NCBI RefSeq assembly: GCF_048128805.1
Contig: NC_136016.1
Coordinates: 8,122,501-8,186,500, forward strand
Direction: 5' to 3'
Origin: Centroberyx gerrardi
Lineage: Eukaryota; Chordata; Actinopteri; Beryciformes; Berycidae
DNA length: 64,000 nucleotides
The first letter of the stretch is position 1. The number at the start of each line of letters is the position of its first letter. Under the pieces are notes generated by a model. It searched no databases and had not been told where the DNA came from. It saw only the letters and a program-made list of their open reading frames with translations. The translations under genes were made by a program, and so were the position numbers. This document shows positions 53,209 to 64,000 of the stretch, one piece after another.

Positions 53209-56200
53209 ATGGCTGCCCCGTTGGTCAGGGTTTTCTCAAAGGTGAGAGGAAATTGTATGGGGGAAATTAAATCATGTACTGTTTGACAGACTTTCTACAA
53301 TTGTCGATTTAAGTATACTGCTGGTTTTCCGCATTGTTTTGTTTCCTAAAATATACATGAAGCGTTTTTCCATGCCATCAGTACTTTTATATAACTCTGT
53401 TACGCAACCCCGTCCGTGCTATCACGTAACGTTACTAGCTAATAGATGGCTAACGCTAGCATTAGCTTAGCAAAAATAATGCCTTGAGACCGGCTGCACA
53501 CAAATTAGTGTGTTTCTTCTCTAACGAATGACACTCCGAAAAATAACGTTGAATATATGACATTTTCGCTGTGATATAGCTAACATGGTTGACTTGCACT
53601 CAAACTGACATTCAACCTGCCACTAGCTCTAACCAGCGTTATGCTAGCAAAGACCAACAGCTAGTTACACTGACTGACACTGTTGTCTGTCATCTTTTCA
53701 GGTTGGCAGACAGATCTCTCGGCCATGGGGTGCATGCCAGGTCGGGCTGCGGGGCAGGTCCACCAGATCTGCCCCAGAGGCCTCAGAGCAGGCTGCTGAG
53801 ATGGGGCTTTCCTTCCCTCCCCTACAGACCTATTCAGAGGAGGAGGGCATGATGAGGGACGCAGGTGAGCTGTGATAAATGTAGCACTGCTGCCAGGGAT
53901 AAAAATTCCTAAAACACTAAACTTCATCTGTCCTGTTTTTGAACAGTGAAAAAGTATGCACAAGAGCGCATCGCCCCGTTTGTGTCAAAGATGGACGAGA
54001 ATTCTGCCATGGATGAGGAAGTGATCAAATCCCTTTTTGAACAAGGGGTATGTTTTTTTTTAATCTGTAGTAGATTAGCAGATGTGCCAAAACAGAAATA
54101 GTTTAGATGCCTGTCAGTGTTTTCATTTTATCCAATGACTCTGACATCACTTTCATTTGAACCTTCACAGCTTATGGGCATTGAGATTGACCCAGAATAC
54201 GGCGGCACTGGCTCCACGTTCTTCACCTCCATTCTGGTCATTGAAGAGCTGGCAAAGGTGGACCCCTCTGTGGCGGTGCTATGTGACATCCAGAACACTC
54301 TGATCAACACACTGGTGGCCAACCTGGGCACCCCAGAACAGAAAGAACAGTACCTCAGCCGACTGACCACTGACATGGTGAGTAATATTACGTTCTGCCT
54401 CTCCCAGGCCTGAATGAAAATTCATCTATGGAATAAAAAGATACATAATGTTCATTGTGAATTAAAACGTTGCTTTCTTCATTTTAATCTGAAAATGGAG
54501 ACAGCTATGACTTATGACTCATTTGTAATCTGTCAGTATTGGAATGTTTTTTTTACCCATTGCCTTTACATACTGATCTCATGTCACACAGGTCGGTAGC
54601 TTCTGCCTGTCTGAGGCAGAGTCGGGGAGTGACGCGTTTGCTTTGAAGACACGCGCTGAGAAACAGAAGGACTACTACATTATCAATGGATCTAAGATGT
54701 GGATCAGTAATGCAGAGAATGCTGGGGTTTTCCTGGTGATGGCCAATGTCGACCCCTCTGCTGTGAGTAATAGGTTGTCTTTCCATTCTCCCTGCCTGTT
54801 TTCAACTACAAAAACATACAGGGTCAGCCATGGCTTCATCATTCATTTCATGTATTTTCCCTTTAAAGCTTCGCTAGGCAAGATTTAATGTAAAAAATAC
54901 ATCCATTTACTGAAGTTCACATTTTTCAAATGGTTACATCTCACTGTAATTTGTTTATTTATTTATGTTTATTTACATTTATTTAAACAGGCAAGTAAAC
55001 TAAGAATGCTTTTTATTTTCATTAAGAGCCACCATTGTGCAAAGTTGCTCAGTAAAGCTTTAGACAAAATACTCATGATCCTTTTTGCATGCTGTTTCAA
55101 ACAATGATAATTTGTTCACTGGATTATAGTTTCAAATAAACATATAGAGACTGATGTTTTTGGTCCTTTTCAAGCTGACTGTGGAAAAGTGTCATGTGTG
55201 CCTCTATCATTCCAAGTTAAAGGCTAACGCACGTTACGCACCTTTGATTGACAGGGATACAGAGGCATCACCTGCTTCATGGTGGACAGGGACACGGAGG
55301 GTCTTGAGATTTGCAAGAAGGAGAACAAGCTGGGCCTGCGCGCCTCCTCCACCTGCCCGCTCAACTTCGACAATGTCAAGGTGCAGTCAGATACCTTGTA
55401 ATGTACTGCACCAATATAAAACTCATAGATAATGTGACCCTTACTGACTCGATGCTCTCTGTTGTAGGTCCCAGAGAAGAACATTTTGGGAAAAGCTGGC
55501 CAAGGGTACAAGTATGCCATCGGAATGTTGAATGAGGGCAGGATTGGAATTGCTGCTCAGGTAAGCCAATGAGACATCGTATCCTAAAACTGTTCTCTGT
55601 TACCTAAAGTATGCACTTCAAGCTAAAGGGGTTCTATTCAAGATCTAAACAAGTGTAGCAGTAAGGTTTCAGGCACACTAACCTGCTCTCTGTGTCTCAG
55701 ATGCTGGGGCTGGCACAGGGCTGTTTTGACCACACTGTTCCTTACACCAGACAGAGGGTGCAGTTTGGAAAACGCATCTTTGACTTCCAGGTAAAGTTTC
55801 AAAATAAGAGTTCATCTACTTGGAGAACTTGATATGTTTCACGTCATTTCAGTGACCGGTGTGTTAAGCAATTAGTTCTTATGTTTTTTATGGTATGTGT
55901 TTCAGGGCATGCAGCACCAAATAGCCCATGTAGCCACACAGATTGAAGCTGCCAGGCTGCTGACCTACAACGCCGCCCGTCTGAAGGAGGCCGGGAGACC
56001 TTTCATTAAGGAGGCCTGCATGGCGAAATACTTTGCTGCAGAGGTGAGCTTCCTGATCCGTTGACTGCAGTTCAACACAAGGATATAGGGCTGCATGATT
56101 ATGGCAAATATGATAATCCTGATTATTTTGCAAAATATTGTAATTATTTGTCTCGGTTTCAGGAAACGAAATTAGTTTATCACATTTTTGCACCTTATAT

Positions 56201-57494
56201 TTTCACTTTTTCCAGTGCAGTATATCTCAAAGCAGCATAGCTACATAGTCTTGTTTTCCCTCTTAATGTCTTACTCTTACTGTGATCCTTATTTACAGTG
56301 TTCAAATATTAAATAATTACTACTTAATTACTTTGGGGCGTAGCTACAATCCTACAGCAACTTTGCACAGAATCTGTACTCGTTTGTCGTCATCTGGTTT
56401 AAAATCAGAGTATCTCCAAATGACAATGATCCACTTTTAGGAACTAAAACAACATTTTCAGATGGTCTATGTAAGGTTTCTCTGTTTCTTTCCCACTGGA
56501 GCTGCCAGCTTTTCCATTCTAACTTTCGATTTGGTCACATGGATGCACCTTGCGTATTCAAAGGTTGTGATCGGTCACATGTAATGGAAGTGCTTCATAT
56601 ACCACACCAAAACTTTTCAGGGCAAAATATAAGCAACACTTCAATATTGCCAAATTACATTGTGGAAACATAAAATCACAATATATGATTACATTAATTG
56701 TGCAGCCCTAGAAAGATGGTTTTGCTCTGGACTTGTTGGTATATAAATATTTTGTGTTCTGTTCTGTCTTACTCAGGTTGCAACTCTAACCACGTCTAAA
56801 TGCATAGAATGGATGGGAGGAGTAGGCTTCACCAAAGACTACCCCATAGAGAAATACTACAGAGACTGTAAAATTGGTGAGCATGGCTGGACAAATATTG
56901 ACTTCTGCATGCACGCTGTTAGTTAGATTATGCATGGTTTAAATGACCGCTACTAAAGCTACAGTGCTGTTCCTTGCAGCGTGAAAAGAGAACAACTCAT
57001 GAGAGGTGTAGGAAGGTCAGCTGTAGTTGTTGGTGATTGGACCAAAGTGGGGAGGAGAGCAGGGCTGATAGTAGTGGCTGTGCTGCCCAGGAGGCCAAGT
57101 AATCTGACTCTGCAGGAATTCCCCTGTCTGACCTTGGTGTGCTGAGTGTCATTAAACTAACACACGCCCAAGGAAGCTGTCAGGCCACAATGTCACTTTT
57201 CCTTTCATCACTTCCATTTTGGCGCTGCATTTTTTGGGGGGGCTGGAGAGACGGCAGATTGAGTTGCATAATAAGCTAGTTGTTCCCTCTTCTCCTGATA
57301 GTGAAAGCTGCATATTCATGTGCTGCCCAGTGGAATTTGAAGAAATTGTCCTTGTTATCTGTTGCTTTCTACACCAGGGATGTATTCTTAATTTCTTATA
57401 CCTGTTTTTGTATGCAGGTACCATTTATGAGGGCACAACAAACGTCCAGCTGTCCACCATAGCAAAGTTCATCGATAAGGAGTACGACTACTGA
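53209..57494 (+). CDS. acadsb: short/branched chain acyl-CoA dehydrogenase, mitochondrial
   Basis: FAD flavoenzyme of isoleucine breakdown; oxidises 2-methylbutyryl-CoA in the mitochondrial matrix. Exons: 53209-53241, 53702-53864, 53947-54047, 54171-54377, 54592-54762, 55255-55380, 55468-55560, 55701-55790, 55906-56043, 56777-56876, 57418-57494; they join in frame to 432 aa, the same as human. The first two exons encode an Arg-rich presequence ([20 protein letters not shown]). Then: [29 protein letters not shown] (flavin and substrate region), [40 protein letters not shown], and [12 protein letters not shown] with the catalytic Glu of the family (IYEG). No disrupted residues seen. Intron 9 carries a hAT-like repeat. 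Confidence 0.98.
56086..56710. mobile_element. non-autonomous hAT-like element in acadsb intron 9
   Basis: Left end TAGGGCTGCATGATTATGGC and right end TTAATTGTGCAGCCCTA form inverted repeats. Flanks AAGGATA / GAAAGATG are a possible worn 8-bp target duplication. No coding content. Confidence 0.75.
56877..57417. other. acadsb intron 10, nothing recognised
   Basis: Intron before the last exon; no repeat or regulatory element identified. Introns 53242-53701 and 54763-55254 are likewise empty apart from a T-rich stretch near 54950. Confidence 0.6.
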
Positions 57495-58393
57495 ACTGAC
57501 CTGGCTGGAGCCTGATGGATTTACACTCCTTGGTTTTTATTTAATGCCTATAGTGGGATTCAGGGTGTGACAGGCATTGCTGTAGACCTGCTTACGTATT
57601 CAAATAGTTTTGCCGCTGTTTCTGATCTTGGTCCTGAATGTCACCATGTTGTGTCCATTCTCCTGTAAAGTATGTTGTTCCTTCCCACTTCTTATGGACT
57701 AGCGGTTACATTTACCCACCATTGGGGTTTAACGTTATTCTGATGTGATGTTAGTGTTTGTCCAGTTTCTTTTCTCCCACGTTTTTCTATAGGTCTGTGA
57801 ATAACACAGAAACAGTGTATGTCTGATGTAGATTTATACCTGTTTTGCCGTTCTGCCTTTCTGTCCCTAATCTCTTCCTTCATCTGATTTAGCTTTGTGA
57901 GGAATTATTCCAGGAAAAACAAATCATAATGTTACTGTTTTAGTTCAAATGTTTTTATTTTGAATTTTGCAACATACATAAACTAAAACAGAAACGAGCA
58001 CGCAGGCCCGAATAATGCTACTGTTTTGATCCAGACCACATATTTCAGTGTAATAATGAAGTTTTAGAATATGTCGACAGGGATTTGAGTTGAACAAGTC
58101 AGTGCCTTCACAATGTGTGTTTTAAGACTGAGTTAGGAGGATCCACAAGACTTCATGGTTGGTAAGCGTTTTGTGGACTAGCCTGATGGTGTGCTTTTCC
58201 CTGGTAGCATAGTTTGCTTAAATCACAGTAGGCCAATATCTCATCTTAACAGAGCGCTCCTTAAGTGTGCACTATAAATAATGTATAGTATCTTGTTAGA
58301 AATGTATATGGAGGAACGATTTCACATCCCCACTAAAGAGATTGTAAAATTGAAATTGTGTTCAGAATGATCTATCAATAATTTGACAATATC

Positions 58394-58399
58394 AATAAA
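58394..58399 (+). terminator. acadsb: candidate acadsb polyadenylation signal
   Basis: AATAAA 900 bases after the stop codon; no earlier perfect signal was noticed in the 3' UTR. Confidence 0.45.
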
Positions 58400-61300
58400 T
58401 GTCAAGCATAAGTGCATACAGCAGTTTCTTTCCTCAGTGTGATTGAGGCATCATAAGCTTTGACCAAGTTTTCTCACTAGATGGCAGCATTTTCTTGATG
58501 GACGTCAGCACTGAAAGTTGTGGCAGCTACTCGTAGAAAGAGCAGTCAATTACCACATCTTCTAATAGCCTGTCACCACTAATGTTATTTTATATCAATT
58601 TAATTATGCCGGCGTTTCAGATGGAAGGAACCTGCCTCAGATAATTGTCTCAGAGTGGTAATTTGTCTGTGAGATAAGATTGATTAGATTTCCATTGCCT
58701 ACATGTGCTGCCTGTGTTAAACAAGGTCTATTGTTTTACTTAGACATAAACTGCGGCCAAGTATACAGATACCTAATAGCTATTACCACATTACCTCTTG
58801 TAAAAATTAATGTGTGCATGGCAAGGATACCTGTTCAACAAAGAGAAAACCATTAATCACTGACATTACTTCACAACACCCGACAATGGGGATGGAAAAA
58901 TGTGGGATTCTTAAGTGGAGCAGGTAGTGTGACTGGCCAAGAGACTGGCAGTGATGAACAAGCTGATAAATAATAGTGAAGATGTGGGATGCCAAGAGAT
59001 GATCCAGTCAAACACTGAATAGGTATGTTATGTTAAGTCAATACATAATACATGCATAATATATAGTTTAACAATACAAGATTATGTCTATTAGTTGTGA
59101 TCTCAATGAAGCATTACTGCAAGCAATAAAATAGCTCATCAACATATCAATACTATTTTTCATATTTGTGAATGGTGGTCTTATTGATAGTCTAACTTCA
59201 TCTGTGTATTGACCATAGCATTAAACTATTATAACAGTGCAATTGAAATAATTCCTCAACATATTGAACCTTCAATGTAGAACTTACCATAATTGGCTTG
59301 CTCAGATTCTGTTTGGATTTATTGATGCCTGTGCTGGAGAACAGACAAACGGTTTCTCTCTCTGGACCAGCAACTGTGGTCAGAAACACATTGTTAAATT
59401 CCAAATGGCATATGGATCACACCTATGGCTGATGCCTTACACTTTGTACGATATATCTTTGGGGTAAAATGCCCATGTGACAGTTCATGGCACTGAGAAC
59501 AAAATGTCAGTGTGTCAAATCTGATAGAACCAGAGTGAACACACAAGTTTTCCTCACAGGTTCCCTGTTGGCTGATTAAATACACCATTCACTTCACTCC
59601 AGACTTCTACAGTAAATGTCCATTACCCCTGACTTAAGACAGTGCAACTTATTGAGCCTCACTGATCAAAAATAAGGACTGACATACAATAATGATAAAT
59701 GTGTAGTGTAGCAATCCTTCACTGTATGTATAAGATCTTCTCCACAAAAGTGTCTGAAATTAAAACCAGCTCAAATATCTCTTGTTCTCATAAAAAGTTT
59801 GTATGTCTAAATGTCTAAAGTAATTTATTTGTATGTTTGACCTTGTACGACACAAAATAATTAAGAATGACTTCTTAAAGCCCAATCAAAGGTTATATTA
59901 ATTTCCCCACTATTGGTCATTTGTTGGAAAGTAGCTATAGCAACAAACCCCTAACTGTATTTTGGTGTTACTTTGTAGAGCTGTTGGAGGATAGATCTGT
60001 AATTTAGGCTTGTGTCTACATCAATGAGAATAAAAATCTGGAATGAGTAGAGAGTAGTCTAGTACTATCTAGTTCTGTAAGTGTGATGCCATTACATTTA
60101 CACCTCTGACTCTACCTAAAATCCTGTCCTGGACCTGTTTCAAGTTTTTACAACCAATGTTGGTGCATTAATGCACTTTGTGGTGAATATAATGGGTTTA
60201 AAAATCAAGATGGTCTGTGTAAGCCCAGAGATTCCAGTTTAATAAAAAACAAGCAAAAGGGGAAAAGTGGGCCTACATTTGCAACACAGAATGACTATGC
60301 TGTGTTTTCCCTTCTGAACCGCTGACTTGTCCCAGCCATTGTACCAGGCCTTGTCTAATGAGCATCATTTCTGGCTGTGATGAAAACACAGATTACACTT
60401 TGCATTGGCAAACACAGCTCAACTGGCCCCCTGCTCCGCCCCCATCTTTAACACAGCAATGAGACCTCTAATTATGCAGGGATTCAAGTAGCTTTTCACA
60501 AAACACAGTGTTGTCCTTGAGAACTGGAGCGAGATCCATGAGCTCAGAGGACAGATTGCATATTTGTAGGTTGAGCAAATTCAATTTATTTGATTAGTTC
60601 TGTGCATATGCCTGAATATCTAAGTGACAAATCTTGAACAAACTGAAGCCATTTGTGTCTTTTTGTACATATGTTCTACATATCTTACCATAGGCACCAA
60701 TAAGGCCATCGTTTTCCTCATAAGTACATGCAAAACATCTATATCCCAGAGACAAACAAGATGTGTAAAATAAGTTGAAGTCCCTTTTCATCGCTGGCGC
60801 AGACTGACAGACATAACTGTTATTATTTTAATATGACACATTCATCATGCCTCAGAGCAAAGCATGGAGAAACCAGCTGTTTTGATTCAAGAATCCAGAA
60901 TATATTTATGAAATATAAATCTGTAACTCTTCCTTATATCTGAACTAGAAGGCATCATGACTCATAACAGTGAACCATCTCCCTCCTGCTCATTTTGAGT
61001 AATTACTTGCTAATTATCATGTAATCTGATCACACTTTACCATGTGAATATCTCTTAACACAAAAAAATATAATCTGTTGTGTTCGAACTCAATATTATT
61101 TTAATAGGCTATTTGACAGCAACAGGACTCATTGCATCCTCATGAATCGGACCACCTGCTGCCCTTGTGCGTTTGGAGGCTTTTGTACAAAGCTGATGTG
61201 ATAGGCCTTTATCACAAACTGTTGTTTGTGACAATGCTAAGCACTCAATTTGATGTCCGCCCGTGGCACTTCCTGACTAATCAAATTACATTCACGTGAA

Positions 61301-61645
61301 TGAGCTCCAGTCCGAGTGCGACGTACAGTCCGTATTACTCATCTGTTTTCCACGAACCAACCACACAGTTGGAACTGAGGAAAATTGAAACACTGTGAAT
61401 GAATGATGAATGACAGGTTGATCCTCCGCAGCTCACAATATGTCACAGGCAATCACTGAAGTTAAACACAAAGAGTCAGTCAAGAATAATCCTATGGGCT
61501 ATCCTATAATAATATCAATCTTTATTGAGCTGGAAGAAATAATAATAATAATGATAATAATAGTGCTATTCATATAGGCTATAATACTGGTTGCACAAGG
61601 AATTTGTCTTCATTCCCTTCATTTGTCAAGCCAACAAGTTCGCCC

Positions 61646-61647
<2 letters not shown>

Positions 61648-61717
<70 letters not shown>
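61648..61717. repeat. (TC)n microsatellite
   Basis: Uninterrupted TC dinucleotides about 600 bases upstream of the hmx3 start. Confidence 0.95.
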
Positions 61718-61718
<1 letters not shown>

Positions 61719-62317
61719 TCACTCTTTGTGTGTGTGTTCGATGGCTTAATAGCCGTGCGTAAAATGTGTGCGTAATTTGCGTAATGTTGTGCCAAGGCCC
61801 GGCTATTTAGCTGTGTGTGGAGGTGTCGTTATCCTAAATATCTCTGGAGCATTTAGTCACTTTACCGGCAGGTGATTGCGGAGCGCGCACGCCCAAAAAC
61901 CTTGAGACGTTTTCCTCTTTAATCTAATTGGATGATAAGTGGGTGCGCACTATTGAGCCTGAAGCCAAAACGCGCATACGGCCTTTTCTTTGGGAGTCTA
62001 TTCTCGTCACATCCCCTCCCTGTTTCATCTCAAATCCCATTTGCCATTGTACCTGCCCAATAGCAGAGACTGAGCGCATTTTAACTCGGATGGCATTTTT
62101 ATTTCATCATTACAATCCAGCGCAAGTTTGACGCATTGATCACTGCGCTCTCGCTCCGATCATCCTCAAGAGCTGGATGCGGCTTCGGGAGAGTTTCTGT
62201 GTTTTTTCTCTCTCTCTCCCGCATCATTTCAACATATAAAACAAGAAGCGCTTTTTTCAGGTGTCTTTTTTTCCCCTTAAGTTTTTCATGGTGATTCACA
62301 TTGGACAGTAAACGGTA

Positions 62318-63792
62318 ATGGCAGACTCTGATGCGCAAGAGACTCGCCAACCCGCAAAAGACTCACCGTTCTCCATAAAGAACCTGCTGAACATCGACGA
62401 CAAGCCCGCGAAGCCCAAAAGCTTCCTCGCCTCGTCCAAAGGAGTATTTGAAGGCAGCTTCTTCTCTCGGATCGGTGACTTATCTTTCCCTCGGTTTGAG
62501 TTGCCGAGCCAGAGAATTGGACTATCGGCGCAGTATTTGGAAAGAGCGTCTGCCTGGTGGTACCCATACACACTTGGGACCCATCTGAGGACTGGAGGTA
62601 GATACAAGCTGCTTTTACTTCATTTTGTAGATAAAGAAATAACTACAAACGTGTGGGGGGAAAAAAACAAACAAAACACAAGTCATTTGTCTATATATCA
62701 TTTAAAAGGACAATTTCTATAGTGCTTTGGTCTGGAAAAACGTTTAGCCTAATCTCTGAAGAAAGTTTACCTAACGAAAAATAACTATATAGTAATCCTA
62801 TATTAAATATTAGAATTACGCCTATATCAAAGCAAGACTAAGAACTATATATAACATACTATGGGAATATCATATGAGTATTATAGCCTAGTGAGAATAA
62901 AAAACAAAAACAAAATGCGAAGTACAATGAGTTCCGTAAACTCACTAGACACACTAAAAGTTCCTATATGAATATTATAGGGATACCAAGAGGAACATAA
63001 TGCATTATCTGGTTGAAAATATACAGGCCTACCATTAATTATTCTATATAAATTATGAACAAATAATACCAGTAGGCTACATAATGGTATATAGAAGATT
63101 GATTACGAATTTCATGCTTGGCTATACTGCACTATAGGCGATTTTGTCTAAAGTCTAATGTGCTGAGAAGTGCATTTTATTTGAATCGTCATTTTATTCC
63201 TGCAGCATCAGAGAAGGCCAGCCTGAGAGACGCATCACCGGTGCGGGAGAGACGCTCCCCGGAGCTGCAGAAGAGCGACCCAGATGCCAAAGAGGAGAGC
63301 GCCGACGACGACATAGCGCTGGAGGAGAGCGACGCGGAGGAGGCAAAGAAAGAGGAGCAGGAGGACGACTGGAGGAGGAAATCGGACGAGGACGAGGACA
63401 AGAAGCCGTGTCGGAAGAAGAAGACGCGCACGGTGTTCTCCCGGAGCCAGGTGTTCCAGCTGGAGTCCACCTTCGACATCAAGCGCTACCTGAGCAGCTC
63501 GGAGCGCGCGGGCCTGGCGGCGTCGCTGCACCTGACCGAGACGCAGGTGAAGATCTGGTTCCAGAACCGGAGGAATAAGTGGAAAAGGCAGCTGGCCGCC
63601 GAGCTGGAGGCGGCCAATCTGAGCCATGCGGCGGCGCAGAGGATTGTGCGGGTTCCCATACTGTACCACGAGAGCGGAGCCCCGGAGAGTGCCGGGGGCC
63701 CCGCGGGAGGCTCGCCGGGCGGCCAGTCCCTCCTGTCATTCCCGCACCCCATGTACTATTCCCACCCGGTTCCGCTGCTGAGGCCCGTTTAA
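62318..63792 (+). CDS. hmx3: H6 family homeobox protein 3
   Basis: NK-like homeodomain transcription factor of inner ear, lateral line and forebrain development. Two exons, 62318-62597 and 63206-63792, join in frame to 288 aa. Exon 1 has [10 protein letters not shown], an eh1-like repressor motif near the N terminus, and [14 protein letters not shown], both characteristic of HMX3. Exon 2 has an acidic stretch (about residues 120-155), then the homeodomain from [18 protein letters not shown] to [14 protein letters not shown], then [20 protein letters not shown] and the terminal [11 protein letters not shown], which separates HMX3 from HMX2. A usual partner, hmx2, would be expected to the right of the window. 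Confidence 0.97.
62598..63205. other. hmx3: hmx3 intron
   Basis: AT-rich 608-bp intron with ATAT/TATAG-rich sequence and no recognised element; ORFs reading into it from the exons are extensions only. Confidence 0.7.
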
Positions 63793-63910
63793 GACTCTGC
63801 TTTGTGTTTGAATCCACCGTGTATATATTTTTTTTAATTCAGAGCGACTTGCATTGGAAAGTTCAAAGTTTTGTATATTTTGTAGATTCAATGGACTCAA
63901 TGTTAGGTCA

Positions 63911-63931
63911 CTATTATTATTATTATTATTA

Positions 63932-63971
<40 letters not shown>

Positions 63972-63972
63972 C
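63911..63972. repeat. (ATT)n microsatellite
   Basis: Trinucleotide ATT run with one ATC, in the hmx3 3' UTR or just beyond it. Confidence 0.95.
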
Positions 63973-64000
63973 CGCCTGCTGAAGTGTCCTTGAGCAAGAC

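Larger units (their letters stand above)
57495..62317. other. acadsb 3' UTR and hmx3 upstream region
   Basis: Gene-free 4.8 kb. The first 0.9 kb is probably acadsb 3' UTR. The remainder is AT-rich with scattered TAAT/ATTA motifs and a (TC)n run at 61648-61717. The last 550 bases are more GC- and CpG-rich (GTGCGTAATTTGCGTAAT, CTAATTGG) and probably contain the hmx3 promoter and 5' UTR. ORFs up to about 80 codons have no recognised domain. Confidence 0.55.

Noticed and set aside
63189-63817. Several minus-strand ORFs of 88-144 codons
   Set aside because: Shadows of the GC-rich second hmx3 exon.

Overview
The window is vertebrate nuclear DNA, almost certainly from a ray-finned (teleost) fish. 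Evidence: GT-AG spliced genes with compact introns, fish-type hAT, Tc1-like and foldback repeats, many microsatellites, and protein sequences that align over their full length with human PARG, ADAM9, PSTK, IKZF5, ACADSB and HMX3. The species cannot be named. Exon borders were placed by eye from splice sites and reading-frame continuity; no alignment was run.

Layout. 1-19191, minus strand: 5' two thirds of parg, poly(ADP-ribose) glycohydrolase. Twelve exons lie between 19191 and 5120; the 3' exons run off the left edge. 19192-22220: divergent intergenic region with a CRE-bearing putative parg promoter, repeats and a LINE reverse-transcriptase relic. 22221-30718, plus: complete 22-exon ADAM9-type metalloprotease-disintegrin, 817 aa. 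31993-39247, plus: complete six-exon pstk, 349 aa. Its 5.7-kb first intron holds an intact intronless poly(A) polymerase gene (740 aa) and a 1.29-kb hAT element with a perfect 8-bp target duplication. 39645-48276: a decayed head-to-tail second copy of the block from the last adam9 exon to the pstk 3' UTR, with a wrecked poly(A) polymerase copy and a wrecked pstk tail. 49290-49880: Tc1-like relic in TA repeats. 49945-52174, minus: ikzf5, 418 aa. 53209-57494, plus: acadsb, 11 exons, 432 aa. 57495-62317: 4.8 kb without a gene, ahead of the developmental gene hmx3 (62318-63792, two exons, 288 aa).

How the genes relate. They are not an operon and act in separate processes: ADP-ribose turnover, cell-surface proteolysis, selenocysteine-tRNA synthesis, mRNA polyadenylation, Ikaros-family repression, branched-chain acyl-CoA oxidation, and ear/neural patterning. 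The order pstk-ikzf5-acadsb-hmx3 matches human 10q26 (from memory), which supports the identifications.

Most interesting: the nested, intact poly(A) polymerase retrogene with a tandem-repeated tail; the tandem duplication that produced an intact/pseudogene pair; and an upstream in-frame first exon that would give Parg a basic, presequence-like N terminus.
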